Shown here one piece after another: positions 7,480 to 14,669 of a stretch of DNA of 38,833 nt. Origin of the DNA: a virus; IMG/VR virus record IMGVR_UViG_3300044638_006414, positions 1 to 38,833 of that record, one strand, 5' to 3'. Numbering within the stretch: position 1 is the stretch's first letter; every line of letters starts with the position of its first letter. A model generated the notes under the pieces. The model searched no databases. It was given only the letters and a program-made list of their open reading frames with translations, and was not told the DNA's origin. The translations under genes and the position numbers were made by a program.

Positions 7480-8496
7480 ATGGTAAAAACACTAATAATA
7501 GATGGTAATTATCTATTAAAAAGAGGTACTAAAGGTGCTAAAAATGTTATATTTAATGGGGATAAGATAGGTGGGTTATATCAGTTCATCATTACAATAA
7601 AAATGATGATAAATAAAATATTTCCGGATCGTGTGGTTGTATTTTGGGATGGTGAATACTCTAAGGATATTAGAAGAACATTTTACCCTGAATACAAAAT
7701 ACAACGAGAGGAGATAAATAATAAAATTGATAAAGACTATCAATTTAACATTCAAAAAGTTAAATCCCAATATTATTGCGAGGAATTATATTTAAGACAA
7801 TTTGAGGACGAGGGTTCTGAGGCTGATGATTGCATGGCTTATTATTGTTTAAACACCCCAAATGAGTACAAATATGTATATACAAATGATAGGGATATAT
7901 TACAACTAATAAGTAGCAATACTGAGGTTTTTTTAGCCGACAAAAGAGATTTTGTAAATGAAAAAAATTGGTCTAAGTATTTAGATTATACTCATAAAAA
8001 TGTATCTTTAGTAAAAGTTTTGACAGGTTGTAATTCAGATAACATAGCGGGTGTTTATGGTATGGGAGAACCAACATTATTTAAGTTATTTCCTGAGTTG
8101 ATAAAAGAAGAAAAAACATTAGAATGGGTTATTGAAAAGGGGAAACAATTATTACCTGAATCCAGAGGAAGAGAAGCGTCGGTATTACGTAATTTAATTA
8201 ATGGTAAATCAAAGCATGGTGTAATGGGTGAAACTTTATACATAACAAATAAAAAGATAATTGATTTAAGTCAACCATTAGTGACAGATAAAGTTAAAGA
8301 AAGAATTAATGATGAATTGATAAATGGTGTATTAAACCCTGAAGGTAGGGATTATAAAGTATTAATGAAACAAATGATTAATGATGGTATCTATTCATAT
8401 ATGCCAAAGTCAGATTCAGGGTTTATTGATTTTTTCAGACCATTTTATATTATTATGGAGAAAGAAAAAAAACTATATAAAAAAGCAATATTATGA
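7480..8496 (+). CDS. rnh: 5'-3' exonuclease / flap endonuclease (T4 RNase H-like)
   Basis: The 338-residue product is a FEN-family nuclease that would remove RNA primers and 5' flaps during phage replication. The acidic metal site is nearly complete: Asp8 in L-I-I-D-G-N-Y, Asp57 in F-W-D-G-E, Glu114/Asp116/Asp117 in S-E-A-D-D, Asp137 and Asp139 in N-D-R-D, and Asp187 in S-D-N-I-A-G-V-Y-G-M-G, the helix-hairpin-helix region that contacts DNA. Length is close to T4 RNase H (305 residues). It overlaps the dUTPase gene by the ATGA arrangement and lies upstream of the replicative helicase, consistent with a replication operon. The gene symbol follows T4 usage and should be read as a family assignment. 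Confidence 0.88.
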   Translation: MVKTLIIDGNYLLKRGTKGAKNVIFNGDKIGGLYQFIITIKMMINKIFPDRVVVFWDGEYSKDIRRTFYPEYKIQREEINNKIDKDYQFNIQKVKSQYYCEELYLRQFEDEGSEADDCMAYYCLNTPNEYKYVYTNDRDILQLISSNTEVFLADKRDFVNEKNWSKYLDYTHKNVSLVKVLTGCNSDNIAGVYGMGEPTLFKLFPELIKEEKTLEWVIEKGKQLLPESRGREASVLRNLINGKSKHGVMGETLYITNKKIIDLSQPLVTDKVKERINDELINGVLNPEGRDYKVLMKQMINDGIYSYMPKSDSGFIDFFRPFYIIMEKEKKLYKKAIL

Positions 8497-8915
8497 GAGT
8501 AAGATTTAAAAAATTAAGTGAAAAGGCGGTGACACCACAATACGCTAAAATGGGTGATGCTGGTATGGATTTGGTGGCGACTTCATTAGTAAAGGGTGAA
8601 GTTTATTATGAGTATGGAACGGATATTGCCGTTGAAATACCGGAGGGTTATGTTGGGTTATTATTTCCAAGATCATCAATAAGTAAAACAAAACAAATAT
8701 TAGCAAATCACGTTGGGGTTGTGGATAGTAATTACAGAGGTGAAATTAAGTTTAGATTTAAAAAATTAACTTGGGATAATGGTGAAGTCTATAATGCGGG
8801 TGATAGGATTGGACAATTAATTATTATGCCATATCCTACAATTGAATTAGAGGAAGTGAATGAGTTAAGTGAAACCAATAGAGGTAAAAATGGTTTTGGT
8901 TCAACAGGGAATTAA
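8493..8915 (+). CDS. dut: Deoxyuridine triphosphatase (dUTPase)
   Basis: The 140-residue protein is a trimeric-type dUTPase that converts dUTP to dUMP and pyrophosphate, keeping uracil out of DNA and supplying dUMP for thymidylate. All five motifs are visible: G-D-A-G-M-D-L at 21-27 (metal-binding Asp26), P-R-S-S-I-S at 59-64, N-H-V-G-V-V-D-S-N-Y-R-G at 72-83 (catalytic Asp78, base-stacking Tyr81), G-D-R-I-G-Q-L at 103-109, and the C-terminal R-G-K-N-G-F-G-S-T-G at 130-139 that closes over the phosphates. Length is typical of the trimeric family. It starts inside the stop of the exonuclease gene and is followed by replication genes. Confidence 0.95.
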   Translation: MRVRFKKLSEKAVTPQYAKMGDAGMDLVATSLVKGEVYYEYGTDIAVEIPEGYVGLLFPRSSISKTKQILANHVGVVDSNYRGEIKFRFKKLTWDNGEVYNAGDRIGQLIIMPYPTIELEEVNELSETNRGKNGFGSTGN

Positions 8916-8944
8916 AAGTTTAACAATTTAAAAAAAAATAAAAT

Positions 8945-9433
8945 ATGAGTAGTATCGGAAACGATAAATTTAAAACACGATTTGAATTTGTGTTAAAACT
9001 GAACAAAGATATTATTGTTCAGAGATTCTTCAATGTAAGGAAGTTTAATGAAAAAGCAGCTAAAAGTTTGTCTATGAAAGACACTACCGATGAAGTTGTG
9101 AGTATCGTTAAAAAAGGTATTATGAAGAAAAGTATTGATCACCTTTGGAATAATTATGATCCTTATGGGTTTTATTATGACGATGATGGTGAGATTGTAA
9201 TTAAGGATATACCGAAATATAATCTTAATGACATTAAAGATAATTTTACGTTTACTGTAAAAGTGGATGGTAAGCCTGTGTCGGAAAGTATGTTTTCGGG
9301 TTATGGATTATGTATCCCTGTATTTTTTGAAAACGGACAAAAAATTAGGTACATTGTAGATATTAAAGATTCTATCTCTACAATAATATCAAAGTTACAA
9401 ACAGCATTACAAATTACGGAAGAAACAGAATAA
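8945..9433 (+). CDS. Conserved-looking protein of unknown function in the replication operon
   Basis: A 162-residue soluble protein with no recognised domain. The N-terminal part (T-R-F-E-F-V-L-K-L-N near 11-20) looks like a beta strand pair; residues 60-100 are acidic and Tyr-rich (Y-D-P-Y-G-F-Y-Y-D-D-D-G); the C-terminus is a long helix. It lies one base upstream of the helicase gene and 29 bases after dUTPase, so a role linked to replication, for example a helicase partner, is possible from context only. There are no cysteine clusters, P-loop or membrane segments. Confidence 0.65.
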   Translation: MSSIGNDKFKTRFEFVLKLNKDIIVQRFFNVRKFNEKAAKSLSMKDTTDEVVSIVKKGIMKKSIDHLWNNYDPYGFYYDDDGEIVIKDIPKYNLNDIKDNFTFTVKVDGKPVSESMFSGYGLCIPVFFENGQKIRYIVDIKDSISTIISKLQTALQITEETE

Positions 9434-9434
9434 T

Positions 9435-10823
9435 ATGAATGATAAAGAAAATTTTGGGTATTTAGGTGATAACTTCCAATCGAAGGTTCTTGCACAGATA
9501 TTTACTGACAGAACATTTGGTGAGAACTATATTAATATTATTGATCCAAAATATTTTGATAATCAATATTTTAGGGTTATCACTCAATATATTAAAGAGT
9601 ATTATATTAAGTATGATAGTATACCAACAATAGATGCTATTGAAAACATTATTAATTCGGAGGCTTCATCAGAGGTAACAAGAAGAGTTCTTATTGACGA
9701 AATAGGTGTTATTAAATCAGCTGAATTGGCTGATAGTAGTTTTATTCAGCATAAAGTTATTAATTTTTGTAAGCAACAAGAATTAAAAAAAGCAATTCAA
9801 AAAGTGCAGAAGATACTAGAGAAAGGTGATTTTGAATCGTATGATAAGTGTGAGGATATTATTAAGAAAGCTATTAACATATCAGAAGATAAAGATAATG
9901 GTGAAGATGCTTTGGATAATATTGAGAATGTATTAGAGAATGATGAAAGAAAACCTTTACCATTTGGTATTGGGGGATTTGATAGATCGACTGGTGGTGG
10001 TTTAGGATCGGGTGAAGTTAGTTTAGGTATAGCACCATTAGGGGTTGGAAAATCTACATGCGCCACTAAAATCGCCAATACTAATTACAATTCAGATAAA
10101 ACGGTTTTCCATATATTCTTTGAAGATAAAATTAGGGATATTAAACGTAAACATTACGCCTGTTGGACAGGTATCCCAATTAATGATTTAAAAGAGAATA
10201 AATCGGCAGTTATTGACATAATTGAAGGTATTAAAGGTAAGGGGAAATTAGTTTTAAAGAAGTTTCCTTCATATGGTACAACGTTTGAAAAAATCCGTAA
10301 TTGGGTTAAAAAACAAAGACAAAATAATATTGTACCAGATATGATTGTTGTGGATTATTTAGATTGTATTCAATTATCTGAGGATAGTTGGACAGCTGAA
10401 GGTGTTTTGGTAAGACAGTTTGAAACATTAGCTGAGGAACTTAAAATACCTATCCACTTATTTACTCAGGGGGGTAGACAATCAATTGGACAAGAAATTG
10501 TGACATCCGATATGGGTGGTGGATCAATTAAAAAATCACAATTTGCTCACTTTTTATATTCTATTGGTAGAACAATGGAACAACAAGAAAATGGTAGGGC
10601 TAATATGTCAATATTGAAGAACAGATTTGGACCTGCTGGTGTTGTATTTGAGAACGCATTATTTGATAATGGTTCAGTACAAATTGATACTGATAATAGT
10701 ACTGAAGAACTTACTTTTTTAGGTGTTGAGAACAAAAAAGAAGAGAAGAAAAGAAATAGGGTTAACGATATCCTACAAAAAAAACAAAAAGAAAAAGTTA
10801 CAGGTGATGAAGAAACCATCTAA
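9435..10823 (+). CDS. Replicative DNA helicase, DnaB / T4 gp41-like
   Basis: The 462-residue product is a hexameric RecA-fold helicase that unwinds DNA at the phage fork. An N-terminal helical domain (residues about 10-125) resembles the DnaB-type primase-interacting domain. The motor domain starts near 175 with P-F-G-I-G-G-F-D-R-S-T-G-G-G-L; Walker A is G-I-A-P-L-G-V-G-K-S-T with Lys206, and Walker B is M-I-V-V-D-Y-L-D with Asp307. A sensor-like Gln in F-T-Q-G-G-R near 338-343 and G-G-G-S-I-K-K-S near 355-362 follow. The last 50 residues are very charged. Length is close to T4 gp41 (475). It closes the operon that begins at 7480. Confidence 0.9.
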   Translation: MNDKENFGYLGDNFQSKVLAQIFTDRTFGENYINIIDPKYFDNQYFRVITQYIKEYYIKYDSIPTIDAIENIINSEASSEVTRRVLIDEIGVIKSAELADSSFIQHKVINFCKQQELKKAIQKVQKILEKGDFESYDKCEDIIKKAINISEDKDNGEDALDNIENVLENDERKPLPFGIGGFDRSTGGGLGSGEVSLGIAPLGVGKSTCATKIANTNYNSDKTVFHIFFEDKIRDIKRKHYACWTGIPINDLKENKSAVIDIIEGIKGKGKLVLKKFPSYGTTFEKIRNWVKKQRQNNIVPDMIVVDYLDCIQLSEDSWTAEGVLVRQFETLAEELKIPIHLFTQGGRQSIGQEIVTSDMGGGSIKKSQFAHFLYSIGRTMEQQENGRANMSILKNRFGPAGVVFENALFDNGSVQIDTDNSTEELTFLGVENKKEEKKRNRVNDILQKKQKEKVTGDEETI

Positions 10824-10832
10824 GGTAAAAAA

Positions 10833-10920
10833 TATTTTCCCTTAATTATTTATAAGTGACTAATATTGATTTTATTAGGTTTTCTTTAAAAAATAATTGG
10901 GGGATTTTTTATTTTCCCTT
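10833..10920. repeat. Pair of 11-base direct repeats upstream of the reductase genes
   Basis: TATTTTCCCTT occurs at 10833-10843 and again at 10910-10920, inside the 159-base gap between helicase and reductase. The gap is about 80% A+T and has no ORF. The copies start 77 bases apart, about seven helical turns, so they could be paired operator sites for the reductase genes; this is an inference. Confidence 0.4.
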
Positions 10921-10982
10921 GTATTTTTCTAAAAAATAACATATTTATATAAACAATAAAAAAATTAAAAAACGATAAAAAA

Positions 10983-11657
10983 ATGAGTAAGAATGGACTT
11001 CAATTAGCGAGTGATTTAAAGTATTATTTAGATTATTCAAGGTGGATTGACGATGAAAATAGGACTGAAACTTGGGAAGATTCGGTTGAAAGAGTTATGG
11101 GTATGCACAAAGTTAAATATTCACAATTTTTAACTAACCCGAGATTTATTGAATTATTTAATAAGGCTGAAGGGGCTTATAAAGATAAATTAGTATTGGG
11201 TTCTCAAAGGGCATTACAATTTGGAGGTGATCCGATTATTAGGCATAATGCTAGAATGTATAATTGTACCAGTACCTACGTAAATAGGGTAAAATGTTTC
11301 CAAGAGATAATGTATTTGTTATTATGTGGTTGTGGTGTGGGTTTTTCTGTACAACATAGACACATTAACAATTTACCTAATCTAACAAAAAGAACTAAAG
11401 GAACAAAAACATTTATAGTTCCTGATTCAATAGAAGGATGGAGTGATGCTTTTGGTATTCTAATATCTTCATATGTAGTAGATGGTGCTGAAACACCATT
11501 TCCTGAATATCAAGGGTATGAAATTAGATTTGATTTAAGTTTAATTAGACCTGAGGGTGCTATGATTAGTGGTGGATTTAAAGCTCCTGGACCTGAGGGG
11601 TTAAGAAAGTCACTTTTAAAGAGTGAAGAATTAATTGAAAGGAAGTTAATTCAATGA
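10983..11657 (+). CDS. Class II ribonucleotide reductase, N-terminal part (split gene)
   Basis: The 224-residue product matches the first third of adenosylcobalamin-dependent ribonucleoside-triphosphate reductase. It holds the substrate-site entry R-M-Y-N-C-T-S-T-Y with Cys95 (corresponding to one of the active-site redox cysteines), the glycine-rich L-L-C-G-C-G-V-G-F-S-V-Q near 107-118, and G-A-M-I-S-G-G-F-K-A-P-G-P near 192-204. It stops at I-E-R-K-L-I-Q, where unsplit relatives continue into the active-site barrel. The TGA overlaps the ATG of the second part (ATGA), in a -1 relation. The two chains would have to assemble to reduce nucleotides for phage DNA synthesis. Confidence 0.85.
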   Translation: MSKNGLQLASDLKYYLDYSRWIDDENRTETWEDSVERVMGMHKVKYSQFLTNPRFIELFNKAEGAYKDKLVLGSQRALQFGGDPIIRHNARMYNCTSTYVNRVKCFQEIMYLLLCGCGVGFSVQHRHINNLPNLTKRTKGTKTFIVPDSIEGWSDAFGILISSYVVDGAETPFPEYQGYEIRFDLSLIRPEGAMISGGFKAPGPEGLRKSLLKSEELIERKLIQ

Positions 11658-13249
11658 AACCTATTATGGCTTATGACTTTATTATGTATATGTCAGATGC
11701 TGTATTATCAGGTGGTGTTAGAAGAAGTGCGACAATTTGTTTATTCTCACCGGAAGATGATGAAATGATGAATGCTAAGGTTGGTAATTGGTATTATGAA
11801 AACCCACAAAGAGGTAGATCAAATAATTCGGCGGTAATTAATAGAAATACCACAACTAAAGAACAATTCAATAGGATTTTCACATCAATCAAAGATTTTG
11901 GTGAACCGGGATTCTATTTTGTGGATGATGAAGATCAAGTAACTAATCCTTGTGTTGAAATTGGATTATACCCTCAAATTGAAATTAATGGTAAAACTGA
12001 ATATGGGTTTCAAGGATGTAATTTAACTGAGGGTAATGGTGGTATGTGTACAACAGAAGATAAGTTTTATGAGGCGTGTGAGTCTTTAGCTATCTTAGGT
12101 ACATTGCAAGCTGGTTATGCTGATTTCCCATATTTAGGTGATATAACAGAATCAATCTTCAGGGGAGAGGCTTTATTAGGTTGTTCATTTACAGGTTGGA
12201 TGGCTAATCCACATATTATGATGAATCCTGAAATTCAAAGAAAAGGTGCTGAAATCGTTAAAAAAGTAAATCAGGAGTTGGCTGAAATTATAGGTATTAA
12301 TCCAGCGTCGAGAACAACTTGTGTTAAACCTTCTGGAAATGCTTCAGTTTTATTAAAATCACCTTCTGGTTGTCACGGAGATCATGCTCCAAGATACTTT
12401 AGGGTAATGCAAATTAATAAACAATCTGAAATTGGTAAGTATTTGAATGAAGAACATTCATATTTGATTGAAGAATCTGTATGGAGTTCTAATAAAACAG
12501 ATTATGTGGCGTATATTCCAGTAATGGCTAATAAGAATGCTAAATTTAAAAAGGATTTAGTTGGTATGAATCAATTAGAAGTGGTTAAAACAATTCAAAA
12601 CAATTGGGTTGAATATGGAACAAATCACGAAAGAAATGTTCAACCGTATTTAAGACATTCGGTTTCAAACACCGTTGAATTGGATTATTCTGATTACGAT
12701 ATGGTGGAAGATTATTTGTTTAATAATAGATATGATTTCGCGGCTGTTTCATTCTTACCTTTAACAGGTGATAAAGATTTCAACCAAGCACCATTTACAT
12801 CGGTATTATCAGGTGAGGAATTATATAATAAGTATGATGATGCGGCTTTCTTCGCTTCAGGTTTAATTGTTGATGGTTTACATGCTTTTGATGGTAATTT
12901 ATGGGAAGCTTGTGATTATGTTAATAAAAGAGATTTAAAATTACAAGGAACAAGGGTTGAAGGTTTAATTAAGAAAGATTGGATTAGAAGAGCTAAACAA
13001 TTCGCTAAGAGATTCTTCAAAGGAGATGTTAAAGAAATGATACTATGTCTTAAAGATTTACATTTATACCACAAATGGGTTAGAGTAAATCGTGAATTAA
13101 AACAAAGGGATTTTAACTTTAATACAGCCATTAAAAAACCTGAATATGTTAATATGGATACTATGGGAGCTGTTTCTTGTAGCGGACCTAACGGATGTGA
13201 AATACCAGCCGATATAATGGAAGCTATGAGATCTTCTATAACTTCTTAA
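11654..13249 (+). CDS. Class II ribonucleotide reductase, C-terminal part (split gene)
   Basis: The 531-residue product continues the reductase. It opens with M-K-P-I-M-A-Y-D-F-I then L-S-G-G-V-R-R-S-A-T-I-C-L-F-S, a hallmark of the class II family. The catalytic loop N-P-C-V-E at 98-102 gives the thiyl-radical Cys100 and Glu102, and Cys122 in Q-G-C-N-L-T is the likely second redox cysteine. Near 227 is the conserved K-P-S-G-N-A-S loop. The C-terminal S-C-S-G-P-N-G-C pair near 515-522 matches the swinging-arm cysteines that reload the active site. All key residues are kept in one chain or the other, which argues for function. Reduction depends on vitamin B12 coenzyme, probably from the host. 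A strong terminator follows. Confidence 0.88.
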   Translation: MKPIMAYDFIMYMSDAVLSGGVRRSATICLFSPEDDEMMNAKVGNWYYENPQRGRSNNSAVINRNTTTKEQFNRIFTSIKDFGEPGFYFVDDEDQVTNPCVEIGLYPQIEINGKTEYGFQGCNLTEGNGGMCTTEDKFYEACESLAILGTLQAGYADFPYLGDITESIFRGEALLGCSFTGWMANPHIMMNPEIQRKGAEIVKKVNQELAEIIGINPASRTTCVKPSGNASVLLKSPSGCHGDHAPRYFRVMQINKQSEIGKYLNEEHSYLIEESVWSSNKTDYVAYIPVMANKNAKFKKDLVGMNQLEVVKTIQNNWVEYGTNHERNVQPYLRHSVSNTVELDYSDYDMVEDYLFNNRYDFAAVSFLPLTGDKDFNQAPFTSVLSGEELYNKYDDAAFFASGLIVDGLHAFDGNLWEACDYVNKRDLKLQGTRVEGLIKKDWIRRAKQFAKRFFKGDVKEMILCLKDLHLYHKWVRVNRELKQRDFNFNTAIKKPEYVNMDTMGAVSCSGPNGCEIPADIMEAMRSSITS

Positions 13250-13268
13250 AATTTAAAATGTGGTTATT

Positions 13269-13299
13269 AAAAGGCGGTTATTATACCGCCTTTTTTTTT
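13269..13299 (+). terminator. Intrinsic terminator after the reductase operon
   Basis: AAAAGGCGGT and ACCGCCTTTT form a perfect 10-base stem with a 6-base loop (TATTAT), followed by further T residues. The GC core is far above the local base composition. It lies 19 bases after the reductase stop. Confidence 0.92.
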
Positions 13300-13320
13300 A
13301 ATTTTTAAAGGGGGAAAATG

Positions 13321-13352
13321 TTTGTCTTTACTAAATTATTTTAATATATTTT
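13321..13352 (+). promoter_or_regulatory. Possible Bacteroidota-type promoter after the terminator
   Basis: TTTG at 13321-13324, a 20-base spacer, and TATATTTT at 13345-13352, one base off the TAnnTTTG consensus. It directly follows the reductase terminator and could drive the 13357 and 13527 genes. Transcription would begin at or within a few bases of the ATG at 13357, so that ORF would be nearly leaderless. Confidence 0.4.
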
Positions 13353-13356
13353 ATAT

Positions 13357-13521
13357 ATGAAAACATTATTATTTAGTTCAATATTATTCTGTATAATACA
13401 AACAAAAGAAGAAAGGGTGGGATATTATAAATATACTATCTGTAATGACACACTCAATTATACGGTATTTAGTAATACCGAATATAATGTTAATGATACT
13501 ATATACCTTAAAAATAAATAA
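13357..13521 (+). CDS. Small hypothetical protein with hydrophobic N-terminus
   Basis: A 54-residue ORF from ATG 13357 to TAA 13521, ending 5 bases before the next gene. Residues 1-15 (M-K-T-L-L-F-S-S-I-L-F-C-I-I-Q) look like a short signal peptide or membrane anchor; the rest is polar, Tyr/Asn/Thr-rich and probably beta. No lipobox matches the cysteine at 12. A tiny exported or membrane-bound phage protein is possible. The near-consensus promoter lies so close upstream that leaderless translation would be needed. It fills most of the gap between terminator and the next gene, which supports it being real, but the evidence is modest. Confidence 0.45.
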   Translation: MKTLLFSSILFCIIQTKEERVGYYKYTICNDTLNYTVFSNTEYNVNDTIYLKNK

Positions 13522-13526
13522 CAAAT

Positions 13527-14669
13527 ATGAATAATTTAGAAATTGATTCAAAGTACAAAAAGTGGTTAAATGTAGTGTGTAAGGATGGTGATTTACACCC
13601 ATCAATTAATTTTATGTGTCAAAAACATAAGAGATTAATTGATAAAATACCAGTTGGATTTAGAGATATTTTTTCATTTAAAACAATTAATGATTTTATC
13701 TTTTATGTTGATGGGTTAGAATCTGAAACAGAGAGGGAAGAAAAAATTAAAAATGATGGTTCTAAAGTAATTTATGAAAATCAAGATTTTATTGTAAAAA
13801 GGGTTTTTACTATGGAGGCTATGAGTTTATATGGTAAAGGAACTAAATGGTGTATATCCTCTGAAATAGGTAATCAATGGGATAGATATACAGAAAATGG
13901 TGATATATTTTTCTTGGTATTATCTAAAAAACTAACATATGAAAGTCAATTTAGTAAGTTTATTGTTCAGTTAACAAGTGACAAAAGATTATTTATTTGG
14001 GATAAAAGTGACAATTCTTACAATTCTAATATTTTTGATTTTCTCAGTATAAAATCAAATCTATTTTTAGATGACTATAATTTATCAATAATAGACAGAT
14101 TATTTAATTTACATATAGATAATGATGTTTTAAAAATATTATCTAATAATAATGCAATAATTGCTGGTGGTGCATTAACATCTTTAATATTAGATGAAAA
14201 AATAAATGACTTTGATATTTGGTTTTCAAATGAAAAGGATTATGAAAAAGCCATCAATGATATGAGTAATTTAGATTATGTATTAAAAAAAAGTTTTAGT
14301 AAGTATACTACTATAAATGCTATAACATTCACTATTGAAAATAAAAAATATCAAATTATAAACCCATCTAAATATTCATTTGGTGATGTTAATGAAATAA
14401 TAAATAAATTTGATTTTACTTGTGTGATGTGTGGTGTTGATATTAACAAAAAACAAATGGTTTATGATGAAAGATTTTTTAAAGATATTAAAACTAAACA
14501 AATAGTTATAAATAAAGCGTTAAAGGCGCCGGCATCTTTAATTTCCAGAATTATTAAATACACTAAAAAAGGTTATAGGGTTTCTATTGATACTGAAAAA
14601 GATATTTTAAGAATATTATCTAAAGTAAGTGAAAAAGAAATAGATGACGCTATATTAACGATGTACTAA
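13527..14669 (+). CDS. Trp-Cys-Ile module fused to a nucleotidyltransferase-like domain
   Basis: The 380-residue protein has two halves. Residues about 80-165 form the Trp-Cys-Ile module: M-E-A-M-S-L-Y-G-K-G-T-K-W-C-I-S-S with Trp108-Cys109-Ile110, then W-D-R-Y and a run of beta strands; it is related to the module in the protein at 1971. Residues about 200-370 resemble a polymerase-beta-type nucleotidyltransferase: I-I-A-G-G-A-L-T-S-L near 211-220, then N-D-F-D-I-W-F with Asp228 and Asp230 as the metal pair, followed by a strand-helix pattern ending in F-D-F-T-C-V-M-C-G-V-D. Nucleotide or nucleic-acid transfer is a reasonable guess; the target is unknown. It converges with the baseplate gene at 14670 with no gap and no terminator between. 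Confidence 0.65.
   Translation: MNNLEIDSKYKKWLNVVCKDGDLHPSINFMCQKHKRLIDKIPVGFRDIFSFKTINDFIFYVDGLESETEREEKIKNDGSKVIYENQDFIVKRVFTMEAMSLYGKGTKWCISSEIGNQWDRYTENGDIFFLVLSKKLTYESQFSKFIVQLTSDKRLFIWDKSDNSYNSNIFDFLSIKSNLFLDDYNLSIIDRLFNLHIDNDVLKILSNNNAIIAGGALTSLILDEKINDFDIWFSNEKDYEKAINDMSNLDYVLKKSFSKYTTINAITFTIENKKYQIINPSKYSFGDVNEIINKFDFTCVMCGVDINKKQMVYDERFFKDIKTKQIVINKALKAPASLISRIIKYTKKGYRVSIDTEKDILRILSKVSEKEIDDAILTMY

Noticed and set aside
9797-10078. Minus-strand ORF of 93 codons inside the helicase gene
   Set aside because: It lies fully opposite the Walker A region of a well-supported gene and has a Ser/Pro-rich composition typical of antisense reading.
10547-10819. Minus-strand ORF of 90 codons opposite the end of the helicase gene
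   Set aside because: Its Phe/Ser/Cys-rich sequence is the complement of Lys/Glu codons; there is no start context or family match.
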